DNA of 64,000 bases, taken from the NCBI GenBank assembly GCA_027310565.1, contig DAIDAP010000011.1:1-64000 (forward strand), given 5' to 3'. Shown here piece after piece: positions 16,148 through 23,920 of this stretch. The notes beneath the pieces were generated by a model. That model saw only the letters and a list, made by a program, of their open reading frames with translations, searched no databases and had not been told where the DNA came from. Source of the DNA: Chloroflexota bacterium. Lineage in GTDB: Bacteria; Chloroflexota; Limnocylindria; P2-11E. A program made the position numbers and the translations under genes. Numbering within the stretch: the stretch's first letter is position 1; every line of letters starts with the position of its first letter.

Positions 16148-17101
16148 TCAGGTGCCGTTCTCCTCCGGGAACGCGTGCTTGAGCAGCGTCACGACCTGCA
16201 GCGTCACCCACTTCGACGCGTCGACCTTCGAGGGCATGCGGTCCGCGTACGGCGCGCGTCCCGCCCAGCGGCCGCGCGCGTCCTGACGCGAGAGGAGCCA
16301 CGCGAGCGCCGGCTGCGCGCGGGAGTCGTCGATCGCGCCCGCCGCGTCGATCGCCCGCAGCACGAACAGGACGTCGGCCTGGTAGAAGAGCGGGAACGAG
16401 AGCTGGCGCCACAGGTAGGACGGCTCGGTGGCCGTGGGGTAGCGGCCGCGCTCGAGCCTGTACGAGAGCAGGAACTCCACCCCGCGGCGCAGCGTGCGCT
16501 CCACCTCGCGCGTGCGCGCCGTCTCGGGGAGCGCGGCGAGGCCCCAGACGAGCCGGGCGTAGCCCCACGCGCACGGCTCCTCGCCGTTGATCCAGCAGGC
16601 CGCGTCGTACTTCTTCGAGTCGCGCACGAGGCGCTGCACCAGCGGCTCCAGGCGGGCGTCGGCGCCGTAGCCGGCGAGCGCGACGTAGCGGATGACGCTC
16701 CCCACGAAGCACGACGCGCCGTGGTCGTGGCTGAAGACCCAGCCGATGCCGTGCGCCTCCGGGTCGGCGAGGTCCTCGAGCACACGCCGTGCGGCGCGGC
16801 GGATCCGCGGGTCGCCGGGGTCGGCGCCGTACTCGACGAGCAGGAGGTTCGACCAGTGCGTGCCCTGGTACTTCGGCGCGTACATGTTCGGCCCCGCGAG
16901 CGCGCCGTCGGCGCGCTGGCGCTTCAGCATCGTCGAGATCGGCGGGGACGACATCGCGCGCTGCTGCGCCTCGCGCAGCTCGGCGTCGCGCGTGCCCCGG
17001 TCCAGGACCTGACGCAGCGTGAGCGCGCGCACCGCGGGATCGCGCCGCTCGAGCAGCCATGGCACGGGATCGCCGTGCAGCAGCGACCGCCAGTCCATCA
17101 C
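16148..17101 (-). CDS. alpha/alpha-toroid (terpene cyclase / prenyltransferase-like) protein
   Basis: A 317-residue protein related to a family that databases often call prenyltransferase or, misleadingly, nitrogen fixation protein NifH. It has no P-loop or Fe-S cysteines of real NifH. The N-terminal PVPWLLERRDPAVRALTLRQVLDR and the YQGTHWSNLLLVEYGAD block are typical of the family; repeated helices with Trp-rich turns (ACWINGEEPCAWGY, RGRWAGRAPYADRMPSKVDASKW) suggest a double-ring helical barrel. Function is unknown. The GTG start overlaps the tldE stop as GTGA. Confidence 0.65.
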   Translation of the reverse strand: MMDWRSLLHGDPVPWLLERRDPAVRALTLRQVLDRGTRDAELREAQQRAMSSPPISTMLKRQRADGALAGPNMYAPKYQGTHWSNLLLVEYGADPGDPRIRRAARRVLEDLADPEAHGIGWVFSHDHGASCFVGSVIRYVALAGYGADARLEPLVQRLVRDSKKYDAACWINGEEPCAWGYARLVWGLAALPETARTREVERTLRRGVEFLLSYRLERGRYPTATEPSYLWRQLSFPLFYQADVLFVLRAIDAAGAIDDSRAQPALAWLLSRQDARGRWAGRAPYADRMPSKVDASKWVTLQVVTLLKHAFPEENGT

Positions 17102-18450
17102 GTACCGCCGATGGAGAGCTCGGCGACGACGAGCGTGGGGCTGCCGACACCGCTCGGCCCGAACACGAGGTCGGTGCCCACGCCGATCACCGACGAGAGC
17201 AGGTGGGTGAGGTTGCCGGCGATGGTGATGCCCTGCACCGGATGCACCGGTGCTCCCTTCTCCAGATAGATGCCGGTCGCGCCGAGCGAGAACTCGCCGG
17301 AGACCGGGTCGATCGTGTGCAGGTTCAGGAGGCTGGTCACCGCGAGCGCGCGGTCGAGGCGGCGGACCATCGCGTCCGGCTCGTCCACACCGGCTTCAAC
17401 GTACAGGTTGGACGGACCGATGCGGCTCGGCGACGCGTACGACGCGCGGCGGGCGTTGGCGCCGGACGCGGTGCCGAGCCTGCGCGCGGTCTTCGTGTTC
17501 GTCAGGTAGCCGCGCAGCACCCCGCGCTCGACGAGGGTGCGCGGCGCGGTCGCGATGCCCTCGCCGTCGAACGGGGCGCTGCGGAGCCCGCCGCGCCGTC
17601 GCGCGTCGTCGACGATCGTGATCCGCTCGCTCGCCACGCGCTCGCCGATCCGGTCCGCGAACAGGCTGCGTCCCTTGAGCACGTTGTCGGCGGAGAAGAG
17701 CGGCGCGATCGCGCCGAGCAGGCTCATGCTCATCCACGGGTCCAGCACGACGGGGAGCTTCCGCGTCGGGAACGGCCGGGCGCCCAGCTTCTCCACCGCC
17801 CGGCGCGCCGCGCGCGCGCCCACCTGGCGGGCGTCGAGGTCGGAGGGACGGCGCGCGCCCTCGCCGTGATAGCCGATCTGCCGCTCGCCGTCCTGCGACG
17901 CGACCGGGCTCGTCATGACGCCGACGGACGTCTCGCGGTACGCCGCGCGCACGCCGTGCGTCGTCGCGAGCGTCGTCGTGACCTCCGCGTCGCTGTAGGT
18001 CGTCCGCCGGAAGCGCCCGATGCGCGCGTCGAACGCGCGGGCCGCACGCTCGACCTCGAGGGCCAGGACGCCGCGCTCGGCGAGCGGGCGCTCCTCGAGC
18101 CCCGCCGCGTAGATGTCCAGCTCCGGCGCGTCGAGCGGCTCCGTGGCGATGCGCAGGTCCTGATCCGGCTCGGTGACCGTCGCCATCCGCCGCGCCTGGT
18201 CCACGCACGCGTCGATCCCGGAGGCGGTGAGGTCGCTCGTGTGCGCGAATCCCGCGCGCTGCCCGTCCAGGACGCCCACCCCGACGCCCCGTTCGCCGCG
18301 CGACAGGACGCTGTCGATCGCGCCGTCCTTCGTGTCGACGCTCCCCGAGAGCGCCTCGCGCAGGAACACCTCGCCGTCCCGGATGCCGGCGGCGCGCAGC
18401 GAGGAGAGCGCGCGGTCGACGACCTCGTCGCTCGACAGCCGCCGCGTCAT
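17098..18450 (-). CDS. pmbA: TldD/PmbA family metalloprotease subunit TldE
   Basis: A 450-residue member of the PmbA/TldE family (peptidase U62), the non-catalytic partner of TldD. It has the SRGERGVGVGVLDGQRAGFAHTSDL N-terminal block, VVLDPWMSMSLLGAIAPLFSADNVLKGRS in the middle and a C-terminal GITIAGNLTHLL. It lacks the HExxxH zinc motif, as expected of TldE. The heterodimer is a zinc protease processing unfolded peptides such as microcin B17 or the CcdA antitoxin in E. coli. The start overlaps the tldD stop as ATGA, consistent with equal production. Confidence 0.9.
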   Translation of the reverse strand: MTRRLSSDEVVDRALSSLRAAGIRDGEVFLREALSGSVDTKDGAIDSVLSRGERGVGVGVLDGQRAGFAHTSDLTASGIDACVDQARRMATVTEPDQDLRIATEPLDAPELDIYAAGLEERPLAERGVLALEVERAARAFDARIGRFRRTTYSDAEVTTTLATTHGVRAAYRETSVGVMTSPVASQDGERQIGYHGEGARRPSDLDARQVGARAARRAVEKLGARPFPTRKLPVVLDPWMSMSLLGAIAPLFSADNVLKGRSLFADRIGERVASERITIVDDARRRGGLRSAPFDGEGIATAPRTLVERGVLRGYLTNTKTARRLGTASGANARRASYASPSRIGPSNLYVEAGVDEPDAMVRRLDRALAVTSLLNLHTIDPVSGEFSLGATGIYLEKGAPVHPVQGITIAGNLTHLLSSVIGVGTDLVFGPSGVGSPTLVVAELSIGGT

Positions 18451-19670
18451 GCGAGCTTCCCTCCGACGACGACGGAGGGGATGCGCAGCGTCGGCTGCGC
18501 GTCGGCGACCGGCGCGCCCTGCCCGTCCTTACCGCACGTGCCGGTCGAATACCCGAGATCCCAGCCCACCATGTCGATCTCGCTCATGAGCGTGGGCCCC
18601 TGGCCGACGAGCGTCGCGCCGCGGAGCGGCTCGGCGAGCTTCCCGTCGCGGATGCGGTAGCACTCGGTGATCTCGAAGGCGAAGGTCCCGGAGACGACGT
18701 CGACCTGGCCGCCGCCCATCTTCTTCACGAACACACCGTCCTTGACGGAGCGGAGGATCTCCTCGGGATCCGTCTCGCCACGTTCGATCATCGTGTTGGT
18801 CATCCGGCAGATCGGCGGGTGGCGGAAGCTCTCGCGGCGCGCGTTGCCGCTGCGCGCGATCCCCAGCTTCGCGGCGTGCTTGCGGTCCGAGAGGTAGGTC
18901 CTCAGGATCCCCTTGTCGATGAGGACGGTGCGCTGCGTCGGCGTGCCCTCGTCGTCCATCGCCGCCGTGCCGCGTTGCCCGGGGTCGCGGCCGTCGTCGA
19001 CGACGGTGATGAGCTCGCTCGCGACCTTCTCGCCGATGCGGCCCGCGTAGACCGAGAGGCCCTTGAGGTTGAGGTCGGCCTCGAGCCCGTGCCCGACCGA
19101 CTCGTGGATGAGCGTCCCTCCGGCCTCGCTCGACAGCACGACGGTGTACGTGCCGGCCGGCGCCGGCGCGGCGCCGGCGCTGCGCACCGCGCGCCGTGCG
19201 GCCGTCTCGGCGACCTCGCGCACGGCGTCGTCCCCGAGCATCTCGAAGCCGCGCGTCCCGCGGATGGTCTCGAAGCCCGACTCCAGCACGCCGTCCTGCC
19301 TCGCGACGACGTGGACGGCGACGCCGAGGCGCACACGGGTGTCCCTCCGGGAGAGCCCCTCGCTGTTGGCGACCCCCACGTCCTGGACGCTCTCGGCGTA
19401 CGTGGCCGTGACCTGCACCACTCGCGGGTCGATCGCGCGCGCCGCCTGGTCCGCCAGGCGCAGCAGGGCCACCTTGCGCTCGACCGGCACGCCGCGGGGG
19501 TCGATCGCTACCGAATGTGGTCGCAGGAGCTCGTCCGGGACGAGGCTGGCGGCCTCGTGCAGCTCGCTCTCGTCGGCGACGCTCGCCGCGGCGCGGCCCG
19601 CGAGCGCGACGAGGTCGTCGCCGTCGGTCACGTTGCCGGCCGCGTACGTCGTGCGGTCGCCCCGCGTCAC
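18447..19670 (-). CDS. tldD: TldD metalloprotease catalytic subunit (start unresolved)
   Basis: The catalytic subunit of the TldD/TldE zinc protease. The zinc motif HESVGHGLEAD is present, with GTLIHESVGHG preceding SVYAGRIGEKVAS. Coordinates use the first canonical start, GTG 19670, giving 407 residues. Clear family sequence continues upstream to about 19850 (SASDARRALRTALSRGG, then AELFWERHETLQLVLDDGR), and no ATG, GTG or TTG exists there before the in-frame stop at 19917-19919. A Shine-Dalgarno-like AAGGGGAGAGG (19871-19881) is followed eight bases later by ACG codons (19862, 19859). So initiation is probably near-cognate, or the assembly has an error. Confidence 0.85.
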   Translation of the reverse strand: MTRGDRTTYAAGNVTDGDDLVALAGRAAASVADESELHEAASLVPDELLRPHSVAIDPRGVPVERKVALLRLADQAARAIDPRVVQVTATYAESVQDVGVANSEGLSRRDTRVRLGVAVHVVARQDGVLESGFETIRGTRGFEMLGDDAVREVAETAARRAVRSAGAAPAPAGTYTVVLSSEAGGTLIHESVGHGLEADLNLKGLSVYAGRIGEKVASELITVVDDGRDPGQRGTAAMDDEGTPTQRTVLIDKGILRTYLSDRKHAAKLGIARSGNARRESFRHPPICRMTNTMIERGETDPEEILRSVKDGVFVKKMGGGQVDVVSGTFAFEITECYRIRDGKLAEPLRGATLVGQGPTLMSEIDMVGWDLGYSTGTCGKDGQGAPVADAQPTLRIPSVVVGGKLA

Positions 19671-19870
19671 GCGGATGCCCGCTCCCTGGTCGACGCCGGT
19701 GATCGCGTCCTCGATACGTCCGTCGTCGAGGACGAGCTGCAGCGTCTCGTGCCGCTCCCAGAAGAGCTCGGCCCACGCACCACCGCGGGAGAGCGCGGTC
19801 CGCAGCGCGCGTCGCGCATCGGACGCGCTGATGACAGGCGGACGCGTGACCGTGAGCGTCGTGGTGGTGC

Positions 19871-19881
19871 CCTCTCCCCTT
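19871..19881 (-). promoter_or_regulatory. Shine-Dalgarno-like site for tldD
   Basis: AAGGGGAGAGG on the reverse strand lies just upstream of the unannotatable N-terminal part of tldD. It indicates initiation near 19862-19857, where only ACG codons are available. Confidence 0.4.
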
Positions 19882-19916
19882 GCCGCCGGCCGGCGACCGG
19901 GAAATGGTACGACCGC

Positions 19917-20324
19917 TCAGGACCCCACGACGGTGACGATCAGGTGACGCTCACGCGGGCCGTCGAATTCCGCGAGATACACACCCTGCCACGTGCCGAG
20001 GTCGATATCACCATCCTGCACGGGGAGCGTGACGCTCGATCCGACGAGCACGGACTTGATGTGCGCGTCGGCGTTGCCTTCCGCGTGCTGGAACGCGCCG
20101 CTCCTCGGGACGAGCGCGTCGAGATGCGAGAGGAGGTCGCGCTGGACCGCCGGGTCGGCGTTCTCGTTGAGGAAGACGCCAGTCGTCGTGTGCCGCGTCG
20201 AGACGACGCAGATCCCGTCCGCGACGCCCGAGGCGCGCACGGCCTCGCGTACGCCCGAGGTGACGTCGACCGTCGTCGTGCGCGACCGTGTCGAGATCGT
20301 CAGGCGCGCGCGATGCGCGCTCAC
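19917..20324 (-). CDS. yjbQ: YjbQ / UPF0047 family protein
   Basis: A 135-residue member of the UPF0047 (YjbQ) family, annotated elsewhere as secondary thiamine-phosphate synthase enzyme; the in vivo role is not settled. Family landmarks are VSTRHTTTGVFLNENADPAVQRD (about residues 41-63), HAEGNADAHIKSVLVGSS with metal-binding histidines, and the C-terminal GTWQGVYLAEFDGPRERHL. The GTG start overlaps the dehydratase stop as GTGA. Confidence 0.88.
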   Translation of the reverse strand: MSAHRARLTISTRSRTTTVDVTSGVREAVRASGVADGICVVSTRHTTTGVFLNENADPAVQRDLLSHLDALVPRSGAFQHAEGNADAHIKSVLVGSSVTLPVQDGDIDLGTWQGVYLAEFDGPRERHLIVTVVGS

Positions 20325-21292
20325 GACGTCCGCTCCCGGAGGATGCGCGCGAGGACCGGTGTCGCGACGTTCCCCCCGCTCGTCACGAGCACCGTCCGGC
20401 GGCCGCGCACGTCGACCTTGCCCTCGCGGATCGCCGCGAGTGGCGCGGCCCCGGAGGGCTCCACGAGCAGCGCGAGCCGGTCCAGGAGCTCGAAGGTCGC
20501 CGCCTCGAGGGACGCGTCGCTCACCGTCAGGTACTCGTCGATGTAACGGCGGCCGAGCTCGACGCTCATGGGCATCGTCGACCGCGCGACGAGCTTGTCG
20601 GCGACGCTGCGCGGCCGCTCCAGCACCACGGGTGCGCCCGCCCGGACCGAGCGGCCGACCTCGTCCGAGCCCTCCGGCTCGACGCCGATCACCCGCGCGC
20701 CCGGCCGCCCGCTCTTCACGGCGAGCCCGATGCCGCCGGAGAGGCCGCCGCCGCCGACGGCGACCACGACGGTGTCCACCTCGGGCAGGTCGTCCAGGAT
20801 CTCGAGTCCGATCGTGCCCTGGCCCGCGACGACGAGGGTATCCGCGTACGGGTGGACGAACGTGCGGCCCTGCTCGCGCTCGATGCGGTGCGCGAGCACC
20901 TCGGCGTCGTCGAAGACGTCGCCCTCGAGGACGACCTCGGCGTCGTAGGCGCGGCACACGCCGACGATCGTCGGCGAGACCGCCCGCGGCATGACGACCG
21001 TCGCCGACGTCCCCAGCGTGTGCGCCGCGAAGGCCACGCCCAGGGCGTGGCTCCCGGCGGACGCGGCGACGACGCCGCGGCGGCGGGCGTCCGCGTCGAG
21101 CGAGGCGATCTTCACCAGCGCGCCGCGGGCCTTGAACGCCCGCGTCGGCTTGAACGCCTCGAGCTTCAGGTAGACGCTGCCGCCGAGCTCGCGCGAGAGG
21201 AGCGGCGACCATTCGAGCGGCGCGCGCGGCAGGTACCGATCGACGGTCGCGCGCGCGGATCGCACGTCCTCGATCGTGGGGAGCCGGTCCAC
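20321..21292 (-). CDS. PLP-dependent threonine/serine dehydratase
   Basis: A 323-residue fold-type II PLP enzyme of the threonine/serine ammonia-lyase and serine racemase group. The Schiff-base lysine is in KPTRAFKARGA (about residue 52), the substrate loop is ASAGSHALGVAFAA (a SAGNHAQG variant with Ser for Asn), and the phosphate-binding glycine loop VAVGGGGLSGGI is near 170-181. It lacks the C-terminal regulatory ACT domain of IlvA, so a catabolic dehydratase or racemase is more likely than the biosynthetic enzyme. GTG start, six bases from a reverse-strand TATCGT -10 box in a promoter divergent with prmC. Confidence 0.85.
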   Translation of the reverse strand: MDRLPTIEDVRSARATVDRYLPRAPLEWSPLLSRELGGSVYLKLEAFKPTRAFKARGALVKIASLDADARRRGVVAASAGSHALGVAFAAHTLGTSATVVMPRAVSPTIVGVCRAYDAEVVLEGDVFDDAEVLAHRIEREQGRTFVHPYADTLVVAGQGTIGLEILDDLPEVDTVVVAVGGGGLSGGIGLAVKSGRPGARVIGVEPEGSDEVGRSVRAGAPVVLERPRSVADKLVARSTMPMSVELGRRYIDEYLTVSDASLEAATFELLDRLALLVEPSGAAPLAAIREGKVDVRGRRTVLVTSGGNVATPVLARILRERTS

Positions 21293-21318
21293 GCGGCGAC
21301 GATAGCGATACTTCGTCC
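21293..21318. promoter_or_regulatory. compact divergent leaderless promoters (dehydratase / prmC)
   Basis: A 26-bp gap separates two divergent GTG starts. The reverse strand carries TATCGT (21304-21299), six bases before GTG 21292. The forward strand carries GATACT (21307-21312), six bases before GTG 21319. The identical spacing strongly suggests transcription starting at each start codon, with each -35 region inside the opposite gene. Confidence 0.55.
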
Positions 21319-22182
21319 GTGCGGACGTGGGGAGAGGCGCGGGCCTCGGCGATCGCGCGCCTGCGCGGCGGCGTCGATCCGCGCACGGCGGCGCTCGACG
21401 CCGACGTGCTGCTCGCCTTCGCGCTCGGCGTGGGGAAGGAGGAGCTCTTCGCCCACCCCGAGCGCCGGCTCGGGCCCGACGACGACGCCCGCTTCACCGC
21501 GCTCGTCGAGCGCCGTGCGCGCGGCGAGCCGGTGGCCTACCTGCGCGGGTTCAAGGAGTTCTACGGGCTGCGCTTTCGCGTCGACCACCGCGTGCTGGTG
21601 CCGCGTCCCGAGACCGAGACGCTGGTGGACGAGGCGCGCGCGTTCATCGGCGGCCGCGCGCTCACGGTCGTCGACGTCGGGACGGGCTGCGGCGCGATCG
21701 CGTGCGCCATCGCGGCGCACGAGCGTGGCGTGCGCGTGATCGCCGTCGACGCGTCCCCCGACGCGCTCGCGGTGTGCGAGGCCAACGCCCTGGCGCTGGG
21801 GGTCGCCGAGCGCGTGGAGCCCCGGCTCGGCGACCTGCTGACGCCGGTCCGCGAGCGCGTCGACGTCGTCTGCGCGAACCTCCCGTACCTGCCCGAGCGG
21901 GCGCTCGAGCATCTCGTGGGCGAGCGCACGTCGCTCGCCTTCGAGCCGCGGGCGGCGGTCGCCGCCGGCGACGACGGCCTCGCGCTCATCCGCCGCGCCG
22001 TCGCCGACCTGCCCCGGGTCCTCGCGCCGGGGGGCGCCGCCTTCTTCGAGTGCGACCCGCCGCAGACCGCGGAGGTCGCGCGGGACCTGGAGGCGATCGG
22101 CCTGGCCCCGACGGTGGCCCGTGACCTCGCCGGGTCCCCGCGCGTTGTACGTGGTGTGGCACGCCACGCGCAGGAAGCCTGA
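21319..22182 (+). CDS. prmC: peptide chain release factor N5-glutamine methyltransferase
   Basis: A 287-residue SAM methyltransferase that methylates the GGQ glutamine of release factors RF1/RF2. The N-terminal helical domain carries RRARGEPVAYLRGFKEFYGL; the SAM site is VVDVGTGCGAIACAIA (about residues 115-130). The active-site NPPY motif of the family is NLPY here (ANLPYLPERAL, about 194-204), keeping the key Asn and Tyr. GTG start immediately after a leaderless-type promoter. It opens the housekeeping block prmC, tsaC, rpiB, glyA, upp. Confidence 0.9.
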   Translation: MRTWGEARASAIARLRGGVDPRTAALDADVLLAFALGVGKEELFAHPERRLGPDDDARFTALVERRARGEPVAYLRGFKEFYGLRFRVDHRVLVPRPETETLVDEARAFIGGRALTVVDVGTGCGAIACAIAAHERGVRVIAVDASPDALAVCEANALALGVAERVEPRLGDLLTPVRERVDVVCANLPYLPERALEHLVGERTSLAFEPRAAVAAGDDGLALIRRAVADLPRVLAPGGAAFFECDPPQTAEVARDLEAIGLAPTVARDLAGSPRVVRGVARHAQEA

Positions 22183-22183
22183 C

Positions 22184-22759
22184 GTGCGCTCGTCCGTCCG
22201 CGGCTACGGCGACCGGGGTCCGCTCCTGTTCACCGTCGCGGTGGCGATGCTGCTGCTCGTCGCGTTCTCGGTCTTGTCGCCGGGCCGGGGCGAGACGCGG
22301 GCCGAGGACGCGTCGCCGAGCGCGAGCGCGACGCCGGACAGCCGCGCCTCGTACCTCGGGCCTTCCGCCCGGGCCCCGCAGCCGGACGAGCTGCACAGCC
22401 AGTGGGTCAGGCAGTCGGCCGATCCGGTCATCGGGCTGGGTCAGACGGCGAGCGTCAGCATCGTGTTCAAGAACACCGGCAGCGGGCGGTGGATCAAGGG
22501 CAGCCCGTCCGAGGTGCGGCTCGGCGTGAAGGGCGATGCGACCACGTTCGCCGACGCCGGGCTCGCCTCGAAGTGGCTCTCCCCGACGCGACCCGCGGCT
22601 CAGACGGAGGCCGAGGTGCTCCCCGGCGCCACGGCGACGTTCACGTTCGACGTCAAGGGCGCCAAGCGCGGGACGTTCAGCCTGGCGCTCCGACCGGTGG
22701 TCGACGGCGTCGCGTGGCTGGAGGACGACGGCGTCGACGTGACCGTGACGGTCCGCTGA
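22184..22759 (+). CDS. membrane-anchored Ig-like beta-sandwich protein
   Basis: About 191 residues from a GTG just after the prmC stop. One N-terminal membrane span (LLFTVAVAMLLLVAFSVL, about residues 12-29) is followed by a low-complexity Ser/Ala/Pro linker and a C-terminal domain of about 115 residues with strand pattern and NTGSGRW, resembling the NBR1-type or CARDB-type Ig-like fold found in extracytoplasmic bacterial proteins. Probably anchored in the membrane with the Ig domain outside. Function unknown. An 11-bp tandem duplication covers its stop codon (22747-22768). Confidence 0.6.
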   Translation: MRSSVRGYGDRGPLLFTVAVAMLLLVAFSVLSPGRGETRAEDASPSASATPDSRASYLGPSARAPQPDELHSQWVRQSADPVIGLGQTASVSIVFKNTGSGRWIKGSPSEVRLGVKGDATTFADAGLASKWLSPTRPAAQTEAEVLPGATATFTFDVKGAKRGTFSLALRPVVDGVAWLEDDGVDVTVTVR

Positions 22760-22832
22760 CGGTCCGCTGCCCGAGAGCATCCCCGGCCGCCGCCCTTGTC
22801 CGCGAAGAGCGTGTCGATCCTCCCCGCGCGCC

Positions 22833-22838
22833 TATCAT
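22833..22838 (+). promoter_or_regulatory. -10 box of leaderless promoter for tsaC operon
   Basis: TATCAT followed by exactly six bases and the GTG of tsaC at 22845. Confidence 0.55.
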
Positions 22839-22844
22839 CGTGCC

Positions 22845-23438
22845 GTGAAGACGCGCCTCCTTCAGGCGGATGCGCCGGGGGCGGTGGAGGAGGCGGCGGC
22901 GGCCCTCGCGCGCGGCGAGCTCGTCGCCTTTCCCACCGACACCGTCTACGGCCTCGCGGCCGGTCACGACCACCTGCGCAAGCTGTACGACGCGAAGGAC
23001 CGGCCGAAGGACAAGCGCATCCCGGTGCTGCTCTCCGACGCGGCGAACCTCGAGGCGAGCGCGATCGTGACGCCGGCCGCCCGCGTCCTCGCGCGTCGGT
23101 TCTGGCCCGGACCGCTCACGCTGGTGCTCGTCCGGCCGCGCCGCGGGACGCAGGCCTACCGGGTCCCCGACCACGCGCTCGCGCGTCGCCTCATCGCGGC
23201 GAGCGGCGGCGGGCTGCCGGTGACGAGCGCGAACCGCTCGGGCGGGCCCGACGCGCGCACCGCGCAGGAGGTGCTGGCTCAGCTCGAGGGCCGCGTCGCG
23301 CTCGTGCTCGACGGCGGCGCCACGCCCGGCGGCGTGGCCTCGACCGTCGTCGATTGCACCACGGATGAGCCGAAGATCCTGCGCGAGGGCGCGATCCCCG
23401 CCGCGCGGATCCAGCGTGCGCTCCAGGCGGTCGCATGA
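22845..23438 (+). CDS. tsaC: L-threonylcarbamoyladenylate synthase (Sua5/YrdC)
   Basis: A 197-residue YrdC-domain protein making threonylcarbamoyl-AMP from threonine, bicarbonate and ATP, the first step of t6A37 tRNA modification. Family motifs: ELVAFPTDTVYGLAAG (about residues 25-40), KDRPKDKRIPVLL (about 52-64), FWPGPLTLVL (about 86-95) and LPVTSANRSG (about 125-134). No Sua5 C-terminal domain, so the short TsaC type. Leads an operon: its stop overlaps the rpiB ATG. Confidence 0.92.
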   Translation: MKTRLLQADAPGAVEEAAAALARGELVAFPTDTVYGLAAGHDHLRKLYDAKDRPKDKRIPVLLSDAANLEASAIVTPAARVLARRFWPGPLTLVLVRPRRGTQAYRVPDHALARRLIAASGGGLPVTSANRSGGPDARTAQEVLAQLEGRVALVLDGGATPGGVASTVVDCTTDEPKILREGAIPAARIQRALQAVA

Positions 23439-23920
23439 AGGTCGGGATCGCGGCCGATCACGCCGGGCAGCTCCTCAAGGCCTCTCTTCTCGCGCACCTG
23501 CGCGCGAAGGGCCACGAGGTGCGTGAATACGGGCCGCCGCCGGACCCCGACGACGACTACCCGCTCATCGCCCGCGTGCTCGGCGAGGCCGTCGCCCGCG
23601 GCGAGGTCGAGCGCGCGATCTTCTGCTGCGGCTCGGGCATCGGCCCGGCGGTCGCGGCGAACAAGATCGCCGGCGTACGCGCGGCGGTCGTGGAGAACGA
23701 GTGGAGCGCCCGTGATGCCGTGGAGCACGTCGACGTGAACCTCCTGACCCTGGGCGAGCGCGTCATCGGCGGCGAGCTCGCGAAGAGCATCGTCGACGCG
23801 TACCTCGGGGCGAGGGTGCAGGGCGGCCGCCACGAGCGGCGGCGCAAGCAGATCGAGGCGATGGAGGCGCGACCGATGACGACCGCGGATGGCACGCAGG
23901 GCGTGCGGAGGGGCGTATGA
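23435..23920 (+). CDS. rpiB: ribose-5-phosphate isomerase B
   Basis: A 161-residue RpiB/LacAB-type isomerase interconverting ribose 5-phosphate and ribulose 5-phosphate. Signature elements are GIAADHAGQLLK at the N-terminus, the DYPLIAR segment, and ERAIFCCGSGIGPAVAANKIAGVRAA (about residues 62-87) with the catalytic cysteine pair region; HVDVNLLTLGERVIG follows. ATGA overlaps on both sides tie it to tsaC and glyA. The C-terminus has about 20 extra polar residues compared with short homologues. Confidence 0.92.
   Translation: MKVGIAADHAGQLLKASLLAHLRAKGHEVREYGPPPDPDDDYPLIARVLGEAVARGEVERAIFCCGSGIGPAVAANKIAGVRAAVVENEWSARDAVEHVDVNLLTLGERVIGGELAKSIVDAYLGARVQGGRHERRRKQIEAMEARPMTTADGTQGVRRGV

Noticed and set aside
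16148-17101. Nitrogenase iron protein NifH
   Set aside because: Relatives often carry that name, but there is no P-loop and no Fe-S cysteine pair; the sequence is an alpha/alpha-toroid type.
22747-22768. 11-bp tandem duplication as a regulatory repeat
   Set aside because: Only two copies, at the stop codon of the Ig-like gene; too short to claim a function.
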